A DNA stretch of 5,170 nucleotides from Planctomycetota bacterium. GTDB lineage: Bacteria; Planctomycetota; Planctomycetia; Isosphaerales; Isosphaeraceae. Below, one piece after another: positions 5,135 to 5,170 of this stretch. Every line of letters starts with the position of its first letter. Position 1 is the first letter of the stretch. Location: assembly GCA_021807585.1 (NCBI GenBank), contig JAKBCQ010000284.1:1-5170 (forward strand), given 5' to 3'. The position numbers and the translations under genes are program-made. Under the pieces are notes generated by a model, which worked only from the letters and a program-made list of their open reading frames with translations, searched no databases and was not told where the DNA came from.

Positions 5135-5170
5135 ATGTCGAATTTCAACGAACCCGCACGCATCTTACCG
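5135..5170 (+). CDS. Start of an unidentified rightward gene, 3'-truncated by the window edge
   Basis: GGAGG at 5125-5129 lies 5 nt before ATG 5135, and a second in-frame ATG directly precedes it at 5132. The visible N-terminus is MSNFNEPARILP, twelve residues running off the window. Composition returns to GC-rich at this point, as in the coding regions. The frame is open upstream to a TGA at 5003, so a more upstream TTG at 5096 is possible, but only 5132/5135 have a ribosome binding site. Twelve residues do not permit a family assignment. It would be divergent from the hicB-like gene. Confidence 0.45.
   Translation, partial: MSNFNEPARILP

Noticed and set aside
4897..5163. 88- and 72-codon minus-strand frames in the AT-rich gap
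   Set aside because: They read through the AT-rich control region and give a low-complexity hydrophobic tail. They also oppose a + strand start with a good ribosome binding site. I looked for a HicA toxin here and found none.
1..5170. CRISPR array, insertion sequence, tRNA or rRNA gene
   Set aside because: No regularly spaced direct repeats, no transposase-like frame or flanking duplications, and no tRNA or rRNA core sequences were seen.

Overview
The window looks like chromosomal DNA from a GC-rich bacterium. Coding regions are GC-rich with G/C-ending codons, while the gaps and one internal stretch are markedly AT-rich. The hexamer CGATCG is strikingly common (20 copies by eye). Gene content (a two-subunit 2-oxoacid:ferredoxin oxidoreductase, a DcuC-type dicarboxylate carrier and a short HicB-like protein) and composition would suit a planctomycete or acidobacterium. 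No marker gene is present, so the phylum is a guess.

Layout, left to right. Bases 1-1155 (+) hold the C-terminal part of a DcuC-family anaerobic C4-dicarboxylate carrier whose 5' end lies outside the window. Bases 1156-1238 separate it from convergent genes and contain a strong hairpin plus T-run that can serve as a shared terminator. Bases 1239-4284 (-) are a two-gene operon read right to left. Its first gene is korA, a fused gamma-alpha subunit. The second is korB, the thiamine-diphosphate/[4Fe-4S] beta subunit, 55 bp downstream with its own clear Shine-Dalgarno sequence. Bases 4285-4589 form a hairpin-rich leader upstream of korA. Bases 4590-4832 (-) encode a short HicB-like protein with no HicA partner in view. 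Bases 4833-5134 are a partly very AT-rich gap, probably a divergent promoter region. At 5135 a new (+) gene seems to begin with a good ribosome binding site, but only 12 codons are visible.

How the genes fit together. KorAB would convert a 2-oxoacid (most likely 2-oxoglutarate) plus CoA to the acyl-CoA and CO2, reducing ferredoxin. The neighbouring carrier would move succinate, fumarate or malate. Both acts belong to anaerobic or microaerobic TCA-type carbon flow, but the genes are convergent, so co-regulation is not shown. No CRISPR array, transposase, tRNA or rRNA was seen. I found no convincing new multi-gene system. The best leads are the structured korA leader, the AT-rich island inside the carrier gene, and the orphan HicB gene with a minicistron-like stretch in front of it.
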